Below are positions 33,722 through 42,475 of a stretch of 64,000 bases of DNA, piece after piece (position 1 is the first letter of the stretch; each line of letters opens with the position of its first letter). The position numbers and the translations under genes were made by a program. Under the pieces are notes generated by a model. It saw only the letters and a list, made by a program, of their open reading frames with translations. It was not told the DNA's origin and ran no database searches. The stretch comes from G942493275 sp942493275 (lineage in GTDB: Bacteria; Actinomycetota; Coriobacteriia; Anaerosomatales; PHET01). The stretch spans positions 124,001 to 188,000 of the forward strand of contig OW818687.1 of assembly GCA_942493275.1 (NCBI GenBank), read 5' to 3'.

Positions 33722-35514
33722 CAGCGCTCTCCTCGCGTGAGGTCGGACAGTCCCAGACGCTCGAGCTTCTCGGGCCGCGGTATGCCCGACTCGTCCCAGC
33801 CGCGGAAGCGGTAGTACTCGGCGAGCATGGGGGCGAGGTCGACCACTGCACCTTCGGCGTTGGGGTCCTCGAGCAAGCGCGTGGGCAGCGTGTCGTCGAG
33901 CGAGGTGAAGCCCTCGCTCAGGTTATAGAGCCGTTCGAGATTCCAGATGCGCTCGCCGGCAAGCAGCAGCTCCTGCCCGCCGATGTCAAAGCCCGTGACC
34001 GCCGAGTAGAGGCGCGCGTAGTGCTCCTCGGAAAGCGCGAAGCTCGAGAACTTGCACAGGGAGAGCGAGTCGAGCGCCGCGCCGAGGTGCTGGGCGACGA
34101 TCAGGAGCCCGGCCTTGCCGCTCGTCGCGTCTCGATTCACGAGCTTGGGCGAGCCGAGCACCTCGAAGCCGAGCATGTTACCGCGCAGGTGGCAGCCGCC
34201 ACGGTTGCTGGTCGCGTAGCCGAGGCCCTGTCCCTGCATGCCGCGCGGGTCGTACGCGGGCAGCTCGAGTCCCTTGACCTGCATCGCCGCGCCCGGAAGT
34301 CCGTAGGCCTCGCACAGCGCCCTCGAGCCCTTCGCGGCGGCCTCGCCGAAGTCACCCTCGCGAACAGCGATCGCGCGGATCGCGGCGGCGGCTGAGGCGG
34401 CGTCACCGCGGGTGGGGCCGCCGTGCAGCAGCCCCTCCTCACCGAGCTCGATGGCCGCAGCCACCGTCCCGCCGGCGCTGATGGTGTCGAGCCCGAGCTC
34501 GTTGCACAGGTAGTTCAGCTCGACGACAGCACCCAGGTCCGTGATGCCGAGATTCGCGCCGAGCGCCCAGATCGTCTCGTATTCGGGACCGTGACCCTCG
34601 CCGTTCGCCGTCTTGGTCTGTCGCCCGCACACGATGGGACAGCCCCAGCAGCCGCTGCGCTTCACGAGGAACTCATCGGCCAGACGCTCGCCCGAGAGCG
34701 CGTCGACCATAGCGCCGCCATCTTCCCGATAGTTGAGCGCCGGCATGAGCCCGCGCTTGCCCAGGACTCCCACAAGCATCGCGGTACCGAAGCGCGGAAG
34801 CGCGGTGCTCGTGATCGGGTTCGCCGAGAGGGTCTTCTTCACCTCGTAGAGAAAGAACTCGAGGTCCTCGGGACGCGCGACGGAAGGCTTCTCTGAGCCT
34901 GTCGCGATGATCGCTTTGAGATTCTTGCTGCCCATCACCGCACCCATGCCGCCTCGGCCGAGCGCACGCTTGGAGTCCACCATGATCGTGGACAGCAGCA
35001 CCTCGCGCTCGCCCGCCGAGCCGATGACAGCAGCGCTCGTCGCCGTGCGCCCGTCGAGCAGCGCAGACGTCGCGTCGTGCACCTCGACCCCGGCGAGCGC
35101 GGATGCATCTTCGAAGCGCACGCCGTCTGCGTCAACCACGAGCGTGGTGAGCGAGTCACACGCGCCGGTCACCACGAGTACGTCGTAGCCGGCACCCTTC
35201 AGCCGCGCACCGAAGGCACCGCCGCAGTTGGTGTCGAGAACCGTTCCCGTCAGCGGGGAGCGCCCCGTAAGGGAGAAGCGCCCGCTCGTCGGCGCCTTGG
35301 TACCGGTCAGCGGCCCGGTCGCGAAGATCAGCGGCGACTCCGGCGCGAGCGGGCCGGTGCCCACGGGTGTGAGCTCATGCAGCAGACGCGCGCCCAACCC
35401 TCGCCCACCGATGAAGTCGCGCGCAAGCGTCTCGTCAAGAGGCTCAACGCGCGACGTGCGGGACGTGAGGTCGACGAAGAGCATACGCCCACGGTAGCCA
35501 TGCCAAACGGTCAT
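33721..35514 (-). CDS. aldehyde:ferredoxin oxidoreductase (tungstopterin type)
   Basis: 597 residues. The N-terminal AOR domain (GRGLGARLLHELTPVGTGPL; GTKAPTSGRFSLTGRSPLTG; NCGGAFGARLKGAGYD) is followed by pterin-contacting RGGMGAVMGSKNLKAI. The [4Fe-4S] cysteines are in SGCWGCPIVCGR with a further Cys in LSLCKF. It oxidises an aldehyde to an acid while reducing ferredoxin. Such enzymes occur in anaerobes. The start ATG has AAGGAG 9 nt upstream and follows pfkA by 15 nt. It is the first of three overlapping genes with the aldolase and the LOG protein. Confidence 0.93.
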   Translation of the reverse strand: MTVWHGYRGRMLFVDLTSRTSRVEPLDETLARDFIGGRGLGARLLHELTPVGTGPLAPESPLIFATGPLTGTKAPTSGRFSLTGRSPLTGTVLDTNCGGAFGARLKGAGYDVLVVTGACDSLTTLVVDADGVRFEDASALAGVEVHDATSALLDGRTATSAAVIGSAGEREVLLSTIMVDSKRALGRGGMGAVMGSKNLKAIIATGSEKPSVARPEDLEFFLYEVKKTLSANPITSTALPRFGTAMLVGVLGKRGLMPALNYREDGGAMVDALSGERLADEFLVKRSGCWGCPIVCGRQTKTANGEGHGPEYETIWALGANLGITDLGAVVELNYLCNELGLDTISAGGTVAAAIELGEEGLLHGGPTRGDAASAAAAIRAIAVREGDFGEAAAKGSRALCEAYGLPGAAMQVKGLELPAYDPRGMQGQGLGYATSNRGGCHLRGNMLGFEVLGSPKLVNRDATSGKAGLLIVAQHLGAALDSLSLCKFSSFALSEEHYARLYSAVTGFDIGGQELLLAGERIWNLERLYNLSEGFTSLDDTLPTRLLEDPNAEGAVVDLAPMLAEYYRFRGWDESGIPRPEKLERLGLSDLTRGER

Positions 35515-35529
35515 GCAGCGAGCTCCTTC

Positions 35530-36501
35530 TTACGTTGCTAGTATCGCAGCCAGATTGTAGATCTCACGCCGGAGCTCGTGCTGGCAGCTGAACGCCTCGG
35601 GAAGCGGATAGGTCACCGTGTCGGCGTGCCGCAATCCTACCGCGACACCGCTCTCCCCTTCGAGCAGCGCCGTTACAGCGTGTGCACCCATGCGGCTTGC
35701 GAGAATGCGGTCGAACGCCGAAGGCGAGCCGCCGCGCTGCACGTGACCCAGGACCACCGCTCTGACCTCGTGCCCGCAGCCGACCGAGATGTCCTTCGCC
35801 ACGCCGAACGCCTGCCCCGCACCCTCGGCGATGACGATGATCGAGTGCTTCTTGCCCCGCGCCACGCCACTGCGGACGGTCTGACACACGCTTTCGACGT
35901 CCCACGGAATCTCGGGAACGAGGATGCAGTCGGCGCCGCACGCGAGTCCAGCGTAGGTGGTGAGCATCCCGCAGCTGCGGCCCATGACCTCGATCACGAA
36001 GGTGCGCTCATGGCTGGAGGCCGTATCGCGCACCTTGCCCACAGCGTCGCACACGGTGTTGAGAGCCGTGTCGAAGCCGATCGACGTATCGGTGCCGGTG
36101 ATGTCATTGTCGATGGTGCCGGGAATCCCCACCGCATGGATGCCGAGCTGGTGCAGGTCCATCGCGCCCCGGTAGGAGCCGTCACCGCCAAACACCACGA
36201 GACCGGTGATGCCTTCCTCGCGAAGGATTTCGGCCGCGGCGGCGGTACCCTCCGGCGTCTGGAAGCGCTGGGAACGCGACGTGCCGATGAAGGTGCCGCC
36301 GCGATCGAGTACGCCGCCGACGTCTCCCAGCGACATCTGCTTGAACGCCCGCTCGAGCAGGCCCTCGTAGCCGCGCTCAATGCACACCGCTTCAGCGCCT
36401 GCAGCGATTGCGGTCCTGACCACAGCGCGGACACCCGCGTTCATGCCCGGTGCGTCGCCGCCGCTCGTCAGAACGGCGATGCGGGGACGAGCCTCGGCCA
36501 T
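35530..36501 (-). CDS. pfkA: ATP-dependent 6-phosphofructokinase (in frame with accA)
   Basis: 323 residues if begun at the ATG 36501 (MAEARPRIAVLTSGGDAPGM). ATP-type signature GGDGSYRGAMDLHQLG (Gly, not Asp, after GGD), fructose-6-phosphate/catalytic motif PGTIDNDITGTDTSIGFDTA, EVMGRSCG and HVQRGGSPSAFDR. It makes fructose-1,6-bisphosphate in glycolysis. There is no stop between accA and this gene; a strong own Shine-Dalgarno (GAGGGGG) sits 8 nt before the ATG, so separate initiation is likely even if read-through occurs. See accA for the junction. It is followed after 15 nt by the aldehyde oxidoreductase. Confidence 0.93.
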   Translation of the reverse strand: MAEARPRIAVLTSGGDAPGMNAGVRAVVRTAIAAGAEAVCIERGYEGLLERAFKQMSLGDVGGVLDRGGTFIGTSRSQRFQTPEGTAAAAEILREEGITGLVVFGGDGSYRGAMDLHQLGIHAVGIPGTIDNDITGTDTSIGFDTALNTVCDAVGKVRDTASSHERTFVIEVMGRSCGMLTTYAGLACGADCILVPEIPWDVESVCQTVRSGVARGKKHSIIVIAEGAGQAFGVAKDISVGCGHEVRAVVLGHVQRGGSPSAFDRILASRMGAHAVTALLEGESGVAVGLRHADTVTYPLPEAFSCQHELRREIYNLAAILAT

Positions 36502-37479
36502 CGAAATCACCCCCTCGTCGAGAGTGCACCACTCGCCGATGGCGCGCAGACGCTCGTAGCGGCGCTCCACCAGCTTCTCTGGGTCGATACCCGAAAGCTC
36601 ACCGAGCGCACGCTCTACGGCCAACGCGACAGAGTCGAAGACCGACTCCTGGTCGACGTGAGCGCCTCCCTCGGGCTCACTCAGCACCTCGTCGGCGATA
36701 CCAAGACCAATGAGGTCCTCGGCGGTCATCTTGAGGCAGGTCGCGGCCGTCTCGGACTGACCGGCATCGCGGTACAGGATCGAGGCGCATGCCTCGGGGC
36801 TGCTCACGGAGTAGTACGAGTTCTCGAGCATGATCATATGGTCGCCGAAGCCGATGGCGAGCGCGCCGCCGCTCCCGCCCTCGCCGATACCGACGGCGAC
36901 GACCGGCACGCGGATGCCCGACAGCGTCGCAAGCGACTCGGCGATGGCCCATGCCTGCCCGCGCTCCTCGGCCTCGATACCGGGATACGCGCCCGGCGTG
37001 TCGAGGAAGGTGACGACGGGAAGCGAGAAGCGGTCGGCCAGGCGCATCATGCGCATGGCTTTGCGGAAGCCCTCCGGAAGCGGGCTACCGAAGTTGCGGC
37101 GCAGGTTCTCCTTGGTGCTCTTGCCCTTGCGGTGGCCGATGACCGCTACACGGCGGTCACCGAGACGTGCGAATGCGGTCACGATCGCCTCATCGTCTCC
37201 GAACTGGCGATCGCCGTGGATCTCCTGGACGTCAGTGAAGCACGCGGCCAGGTAATCCTGAGTCTTGGGCCTCTCCGGGTGACGAGCGATCTGCACCCGG
37301 TGCCACGGAGCCAGATGGCTATACGTGGTGTGGTGAAGTCGCTCGACTTCCTCGGCGAGTTCGGCGATCTCGACCACGAGGTCGGGATGCAGCGACAGGT
37401 CCATCGCGCGCAGTTCGGCGAGCTTTGCTTCGAGCTCGACCAGGGGACGCTCGAACTCCATGACGTAGCGGCGAGTCAC
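36502..37479 (-). CDS. accA: acetyl-CoA carboxylase carboxyltransferase subunit alpha (no stop before pfkA)
   Basis: About 325 residues in this span. Motifs: RPKTQDYLAACFTDVQEIHG, GHRKGKSTKENLRRNFG, DTPGAYPGIEAEERGQAWAI, GEGGSGGALAIGFGD. With AccD it transfers carboxyl from biotin to acetyl-CoA for fatty-acid synthesis. The end of AccA (LVERRYERLRAIGEW) is followed by CTLDEGVIS and runs directly into PfkA in frame. The junction contains a run of five G (complement of 36510-36514); loss of one G would create GGG-TGA and end AccA at LDEG. The start is a GTG overlapping the accD stop by 4 bp. Confidence 0.9.
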
Positions 37480-38363
37480 GACGCATCACCCCCCTCGACG
37501 TGCATGTAGTCGAGGAACAGCGCCACCCGCTCGGCGAGCTCGGAGCGCGGAACGACCTGGTCGATCATCCCGTGGTCCAGCAGAAACTCGGCGGTCTGAA
37601 AGCCCTTGGGGAGCTTCTGGCGGATCGTCTGCTCGATGATGCGCTGGCCGGTGAAGCCGATGAGCGCACCCGGCTCGGCCACGATCACGTCGGCAAGAAC
37701 GGCGAACGACGCCGTGACCCCGCCGTACGTGGGATTGGTGAGTATCGAGATGTAGGGGACGCCGGCCTCGGCGAGTCGAGCCGCGGCAGCCGAGGTCTTC
37801 GCCATCTGCATGAGCGACAGCATGCCCTCCTGCATACGCGCGCCGCCGGAGGCAATCGCAAGCACCAGTGGACGACGCTCCTGCAGCGACAGCTCGAACG
37901 CGCGGGTCACCTTCTCGCCCACCACCGAGCCCATGGACGCGCCGATGAAGCGGAAGTCCATGACCCCGAGCACCACGGGCGTACCGCCGATGGTCGCGCG
38001 GCCGGTGATGATCGCCTCGGGCAGGCCCGAGCGCTCGGCGGCGCCGGACAACGACTCCTCGTAGGACTTCTTAGCCACGAATCCGAGTGGGTCGCACGGC
38101 CCAAGGTCCCCGTCGATCTCCGAGAAGGAATCCTCGTCGACGAGCATCTCGATGCGTTGCGGCGCCGTGAGGTCGAAGTGGTGCCCGCACGAGCGGCACA
38201 CGCGGCCGTTCTCGATGAGCTCCCTCTCGTACAGCGTCTTTTTGCAGCCCTCGCACTTCACCCACACGCCGTCGGGCACCTCTGCCGCCGAGGCGGGAGG
38301 TGCGTCCGTCATGCGCGTGTAGCGCCGCGTCTCTCGAGCGGTGAACCAGTCGCGTATCGGCAT
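37476..38363 (-). CDS. accD: acetyl-CoA carboxylase carboxyltransferase subunit beta
   Basis: 295 residues. N-terminal zinc ribbon C-x2-C...C-x2-C (KCEGCKKTLYERELI, VCRSCGHHF) at about residues 36-62, then the crotonase-like carboxyltransferase fold with RATIGGTPVVLGVMDFRFIG, GSMGSVVGEKVTRAFE, ASGGARMQEGMLSLMQMAKT and GALIGFTGQRIIEQT. It pairs with AccA, whose start overlaps its stop. It heads the run accD-accA-pfkA-AOR-aldolase-LOG. The ribosome site at the ATG is weak. Confidence 0.96.
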   Translation of the reverse strand: MPIRDWFTARETRRYTRMTDAPPASAAEVPDGVWVKCEGCKKTLYERELIENGRVCRSCGHHFDLTAPQRIEMLVDEDSFSEIDGDLGPCDPLGFVAKKSYEESLSGAAERSGLPEAIITGRATIGGTPVVLGVMDFRFIGASMGSVVGEKVTRAFELSLQERRPLVLAIASGGARMQEGMLSLMQMAKTSAAAARLAEAGVPYISILTNPTYGGVTASFAVLADVIVAEPGALIGFTGQRIIEQTIRQKLPKGFQTAEFLLDHGMIDQVVPRSELAERVALFLDYMHVEGGDAS

Positions 38364-38423
38364 GGACTCGCTGCTCTTCCTGTCTTTGTACCGGTCGGTC
38401 TACTTCTACCCTGCGAAGCGACT

Positions 38424-38456
38424 CGCGGCACCGCCCGGAGTCCGAACGGTGCCGCG
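38424..38456 (-). terminator. hairpin after the class I aldolase gene
   Basis: CGCGGCACCG/CGGTGCCGCG, a 10-bp perfect stem, 29 bp after the aldolase stop. No T-tract follows on the minus strand, so termination is only likely. Confidence 0.5.
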
Positions 38457-38484
38457 GTATGCGTTTTCGATGCTCACAACGCGC

Positions 38485-39426
38485 CTACGCGCAGCTGAAG
38501 TCCTTCTCGCCCTTGAACACTGCAACGGCGTCTTCGACGCTCCAGTCACCGAGGGTGATGGCGCTGATCGCCTTGGTGAGGCGAACCGCCTCATCGAGCG
38601 AGCGCTGGTGGATGTTGCGGCCGGTCGCGTTGCCGGTGGCGCCACCAATGTGGATCTGGTCCCACAGCTGCTGCAGGAACACGTCGGCGTCGACGGTCGA
38701 ACCGCCGGCGCAGACCAGGCCGCAGCGGCCGGAGGCCAGTGAGGATTCCTTGAGCTTCTCGGCCGAGCTGCCGTTGTCGTCACCCTTGGGCGGGTTGACC
38801 TTCACGAAGTCGGCGCCCAGGCACAGCGCGGTACCCGCGGCGCCGGCGATCAGGTGAGCGTCCTTCTCGTTCTCGACGGCCTTGCCGCGCGGATACATCC
38901 ACAGCACCACGAGCAGGCCGTTGGCGTGTGCGTCGGCGATGAGCTGGCCGGCCTCCGCCATCATCTGCGACTCGTACTCCGAGCCGATGTAGATCGTATA
39001 GCCGATACCCACGACGTTGACGCCGTTGTCGCGCATGTCGAGCACCGTCTCGATGCCGTAAAGCTGCGGCGAGTACGGGTCCTCCTGCTTCACGCCGACC
39101 AGGTGGGTCTTGGAGTTCATCTTCACCAGGTAGTTGGTGTCCGGGTAGTCCGCAGCGTAAGCGGCGATCAGGCCGCGCTGGCCGGCGAGGACGCCGCAGA
39201 CGCCCTTCTCGCCGATGCGGAACAGGTGCTCGGGCTCGTTGTCGTCCGAGTGGATGCCGGCGCCGAAGAAGTCGTCGTTCAGGTGCTCGATCTTCTGGTC
39301 GCACGCGAAGAGCATGAGGCGGCCGGTGCCGCGTGTAGCCTTCATGTAGTTGTCGATGTAGATCTCGCGAGCCTCGGCAGATACATCGGCCGGGACGCGA
39401 ACCTGATCACGGGTAATGCTCGGCAT
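38485..39426 (-). CDS. class I (DhnA-type) aldolase, probably fructose-bisphosphate aldolase
   Basis: 313 residues of the DeoC/FbaB superfamily TIM barrel. Landmarks: GTGRLMLFACDQKIEHLNDD (substrate Asp), KMNSKTHLVGVKQEDPYSP, VVLWMYPRGKAVENE, and a Schiff-base Lys candidate in GADFVKVNPPKGDD, then VCAGGSTVDADVFL. Archaeal-type class I aldolases of this group cleave fructose-1,6-bisphosphate, and pfkA nearby fits. Related proteins make aromatic precursors, so the substrate is not certain. The ATG at 39426 (MPSITRD) has AAGGAGG upstream; the longer reading lacks a ribosome site. Confidence 0.85.
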   Translation of the reverse strand: MPSITRDQVRVPADVSAEAREIYIDNYMKATRGTGRLMLFACDQKIEHLNDDFFGAGIHSDDNEPEHLFRIGEKGVCGVLAGQRGLIAAYAADYPDTNYLVKMNSKTHLVGVKQEDPYSPQLYGIETVLDMRDNGVNVVGIGYTIYIGSEYESQMMAEAGQLIADAHANGLLVVLWMYPRGKAVENEKDAHLIAGAAGTALCLGADFVKVNPPKGDDNGSSAEKLKESSLASGRCGLVCAGGSTVDADVFLQQLWDQIHIGGATGNATGRNIHQRSLDEAVRLTKAISAITLGDWSVEDAVAVFKGEKDFSCA

Positions 39427-39513
39427 GGTGCTACCCCCTCCTTGGGACGTCGTCGAGATTGACGGCGCAGCGTCAAGCCCCATCGCTTGACGCTTCTCAA
39501 GCCACCGAACAGG

Positions 39514-39990
39514 TTACGCGAAGCGGGCGTGCGGCGCCACCACCAACCGGCGCATGAGACGGTGTGGAATCCCAGTGAGCTCCGAGACGAACTCGTCGCC
39601 CTCAGCAACGTAGCCGAGCCGCTCGTAGAAGCCGATCGCGCTGTCTCGGGCGTTGAGCCAGATCTCCTCGGCCCACTCTTCGCGGGCGCGATCTTCGAGA
39701 GCGACCACGAGCTCGGCCCCGAGGCCCATGCCGCGCACCGCGGGCTCGACCGCGACCTGGCGCAGCTGTCGGGATGCATCCCCGGGAGCGCCGATCAGCC
39801 GTGCTGCGCCCAACAACCGGCTACCGCTCGCGAGAACGACGGCGTGCACGTCGTGCTCGGCGGAGTGGTACCAATCGGAGTCGCGCGGAACGCCGAAGTC
39901 ACGGTAGAGGACCGCGTAGTCGAGCTCGAGGATGCGCTCGAACTTCTCCCACGACTCGTCGACGAATCGGATCTCGAAACTGAGCGCCAT
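39514..39990 (-). CDS. GNAT family N-acetyltransferase
   Basis: 158 residues. Motif A of the GNAT fold is visible as QVAVEPAVRGMGLGAELVVA (the R-x-x-G-x-G/A acetyl-CoA loop), preceded by SRLLGAARLI and followed by LNARDSAIGFYERLGYVAEG, the usual late beta-bulge and helix. Substrate unknown. It starts 7 nt after the nadE stop, so the two are co-transcribed. Small GNATs beside nadE have no assigned joint function. Confidence 0.85.
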   Translation of the reverse strand: MALSFEIRFVDESWEKFERILELDYAVLYRDFGVPRDSDWYHSAEHDVHAVVLASGSRLLGAARLIGAPGDASRQLRQVAVEPAVRGMGLGAELVVALEDRAREEWAEEIWLNARDSAIGFYERLGYVAEGDEFVSELTGIPHRLMRRLVVAPHARFA

Positions 39991-39997
39991 GCGTCTC

Positions 39998-41605
39998 CTA
40001 CCCGCGATACCGGTTCGTCACCGGCATGCGCCGGTCCTTGCCGAACGCCTTGGGAGTCACCTTCACGCCGAGAGGCCCTTGACGCCGCTTGTACTCGGCG
40101 ATGTCGGTCATACGGAGCACCCGGTCCACGAGCGCGGCGTCGAAGCCCTCTGCGACGATCTCGTCTCGGCTCGCGTCGTCCTCCACGTAGCGCTGCAGCA
40201 CCGCGTCGAGTACGTCGTAGGGCGGTAGCGAGTCCTCGTCGCGCTGGTCGGGACGCAGTTCGGCGCTGGGGGCCTTGGTGATGGCCTGCTCGGGAATGAC
40301 AGGGGCGTCGGGCTGCTCGTTTCGCCAGCGAGCGAGCTCATAGACGCGGGTCTTGAAGACGTCCTTGATCGGCGCGAAGCCGCCCACCATGTCACCGTAC
40401 AGCGTCGAGTAGCCCACCGACAGCTCGCTCTTGTTGCCGGTCGCGAGCGTGAGCCACCCGAACTTGTTCGACAGCGCCATCAGCAGAGTTCCGCGGATAC
40501 GAGCCTGCAGGTTCTCCTCGGTCACGTCGGGCTCGACGCCCTCGAACGCCGGCTCCAGCGTCGACAGGAATGCGTCGAAGGCGGGTTCGACCGGCAGCGT
40601 TCTGGCTTCGATCCCGAGGGCCTCGGCGAGTGCAACCGAATCATCGATGCTCCCTGGCGAGGAATAGCGGCTCGGCATCATCACGCCGTGCACGTGATCG
40701 GGACCAAGAGCGTCGGCCGCGATCGCCGCTGTAAGCGCGCTGTCAATGCCGCCAGAGAGCCCCAGCACGACATCCGAGAACCCGTTCTTGCGCACGTAAT
40801 CGCCGAGACCGGTCGTCAGGGCCCGGTACAGCTCTTCAGGACCCTCGACGACCGGAGCGATCTGACCCGACGCGCCGAGCCGCCCGCCCTCGGCGAAGTC
40901 GGCGACGAGGAAGTCCTCTTCGAACGCGGCGCCGCGAGCGACGACCTCCCCGTCAGGCGAGATCACCAAGCTGCGACCGTCGAAGACGAGCTCGTCCTGA
41001 CCGCCCACCATGTTGACGTAGCAGAGCCATAGATTGTTGTCGCGGGCCCTGGCGCGCAGCATCTCCTCGCGCTCCGCTCCCTTGCCCGCGTGGAACGGTG
41101 AGGCGGAGATGTTGAACAGCACGCGAGCGCCGGCCTCGGCAGCCTCAGCTGCGAGTTCGGGAACCCAGATGTCCTCACAGACGGTGGAGGCGAACATGGT
41201 CCCGCCGAGCTCGAAGAGCCCCGGAGCCTCACCGGCGGAGAAGTAGCGCCGTTCGTCGAAGACTCCGTAGTTGGGCAGGCGGCGCTTGTGATAGACGCGC
41301 AGGACGCGGTTGTTGCCGCACAGCGCGGCCGCGTTATACAGGACGCCGTCGATTCGATCGACGAAGCCGACCAGGGCGAGGTGCGACGACCCCGCAGCCA
41401 CCCGTTCGAGCGCGTCGAGGTTCTCCTCGACGAAGTGATCCTTGTGCAGCAGGTCTTCCGGCGGATAGCCCGTGAGGACGAGCTCGGGCAACAGCACAAT
41501 CCCCGCACCGGCTTCCTGAGCTTCGCCGAGGGCGCGCAGAACCCGGTACATGTTCCCCTCGATATCACCCACGGTTGGGTTGACCTGCGCCAAAGCGACC
41601 CTCAT
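39998..41605 (-). CDS. nadE: glutamine-dependent NAD+ synthetase
   Basis: 535 residues. The N-terminal nitrilase-type glutaminase has the Glu-Lys-Cys triad (LLPELVLTGYPPED; YHKRRLPNYG; STVCEDIWVPE). The C-terminal synthetase has the P-loop LGLSGGIDSALTAAI and later LATGNKSELSVGYSTLYGDM. It amidates nicotinic acid adenine dinucleotide to NAD+ using glutamine-derived ammonia. The ATG at 41605 starts the standard MRVALAQVNPTVGD, with GGAGG upstream. The upstream-open frame to 41665 is not supported. Confidence 0.95.
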   Translation of the reverse strand: MRVALAQVNPTVGDIEGNMYRVLRALGEAQEAGAGIVLLPELVLTGYPPEDLLHKDHFVEENLDALERVAAGSSHLALVGFVDRIDGVLYNAAALCGNNRVLRVYHKRRLPNYGVFDERRYFSAGEAPGLFELGGTMFASTVCEDIWVPELAAEAAEAGARVLFNISASPFHAGKGAEREEMLRARARDNNLWLCYVNMVGGQDELVFDGRSLVISPDGEVVARGAAFEEDFLVADFAEGGRLGASGQIAPVVEGPEELYRALTTGLGDYVRKNGFSDVVLGLSGGIDSALTAAIAADALGPDHVHGVMMPSRYSSPGSIDDSVALAEALGIEARTLPVEPAFDAFLSTLEPAFEGVEPDVTEENLQARIRGTLLMALSNKFGWLTLATGNKSELSVGYSTLYGDMVGGFAPIKDVFKTRVYELARWRNEQPDAPVIPEQAITKAPSAELRPDQRDEDSLPPYDVLDAVLQRYVEDDASRDEIVAEGFDAALVDRVLRMTDIAEYKRRQGPLGVKVTPKAFGKDRRMPVTNRYRG

Positions 41606-41845
41606 GCGCGCTGCCTCCAGTCCGTCCGACTTTCCCGAGTCTACTCCAATTGCGGTTTGCCGCATACCCTATGGGGTATCTCGGAAGGCGCTGGAATGCG
41701 GGAATTGGCACCCCCCTCGCTCTACCGGACTCGGCCGAGCGGTTCGCAGATGACGTCGAACCACACCGCTCGGCGCCTCGAGTAGCACCCACCCGGGAGC
41801 GGGCAGGGCCCATTCGGGGCAGTGAAACCAACGTAAGGAAACCGT
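41606..41845. other. 240-bp divergent intergenic region
   Basis: Contains the promoter region for nadE (minus) and for the secreted NlpC/P60-like gene (plus). On the plus strand a long hairpin CCGAGCGG/CCGCTCGG spans about 41732-41777. No certain promoter hexamers. A secreted peptidase leader of this type often carries a c-di-AMP riboswitch in Actinomycetota, but the conserved motifs of that class are not present. Confidence 0.45.
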
Positions 41846-42469
41846 GTGAAGGTACTGCAAAGCGTTCTTGCACGCGCCGCACTCGTGGCGTTCTTCGCGG
41901 CCATCGCGGCCGCGACACTCCTCGCCCCCGCGTCCGCCGGGGCCATCACCCGCTCACAGGTCATAGACCGCGCCAGTTCGTGGGTCGCCAAGCGGGTCCC
42001 CTACAGCCAGAACGGCTCGTTCCAGGGCTATCGCCGAGACTGCTCGGGGTTCGTCTCGATGGCCTGGAAGCTCGATTCGTCCTACACCACGCGATCGATC
42101 TCGTCGGTCGCGAAGCGTGTAGCCATCAGTGACCTCAAGCCGGGCGACGCCGTCCTTACCCCGGGCCACGTCACGATCTTCGGCGGGTGGAAGAACCGCT
42201 CGCAGCGGACGTACATCGCCCTCGAGGAGACCACCTGGGGCAGCCACGCCAAGAAGCGAGTGCGCAGCATCGGCGGTAACGCGAAGGGCCTGCGCCTGCG
42301 CGACATCAAGGACAAGGTAGCCGCTCCCCCGTCTCCCGCGGCCGACCGCGTCGCCGAGATCAAGAAGCGCAGCGTCATCGTGGCCGAAATCAAGTCGCGA
42401 GACCACGCCCCCACCTGGCAGCCCGTCATCCTGCGGCGCACCGCCGCGGATGAGCGAGTCAGCCTCTAG
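41846..42469 (+). CDS. secreted NlpC/P60-like amidase
   Basis: 207 residues. A signal peptide (SVLARAALVAFFAAIAAATL, then LAPASAGA) ends near residue 32. The catalytic region shows the NlpC/P60 Cys in YRRDCSGFVSMAW and the His in DAVLTPGHVTIFGGW, so it probably cleaves or binds peptidoglycan peptides outside the cell. A basic C-terminal tail (IKKRSVIVAEIKSRDHAP) is family-untypical. The start is a GTG (41846) with TAAGGAA ~7 nt upstream. Its stop is 6 bp from the trpA stop on the other strand, with no terminator between. Confidence 0.8.
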   Translation: MKVLQSVLARAALVAFFAAIAAATLLAPASAGAITRSQVIDRASSWVAKRVPYSQNGSFQGYRRDCSGFVSMAWKLDSSYTTRSISSVAKRVAISDLKPGDAVLTPGHVTIFGGWKNRSQRTYIALEETTWGSHAKKRVRSIGGNAKGLRLRDIKDKVAAPPSPAADRVAEIKKRSVIVAEIKSRDHAPTWQPVILRRTAADERVSL

Positions 42470-42475
42470 CGAGCC

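Noticed and set aside
35578..37509. A 643-codon open frame on the plus strand across accA/pfkA.
   Set aside because: It is an antisense shadow produced by high third-position GC. It has no recognisable motifs and lies opposite two conserved enzymes.
41650..41845. Possible c-di-AMP riboswitch before the NlpC/P60-like gene.
   Set aside because: Gene type fits, but the conserved GGGGTGAA and the CCGACAGCTAACC-type segments are missing. The stems seen do not follow that class.
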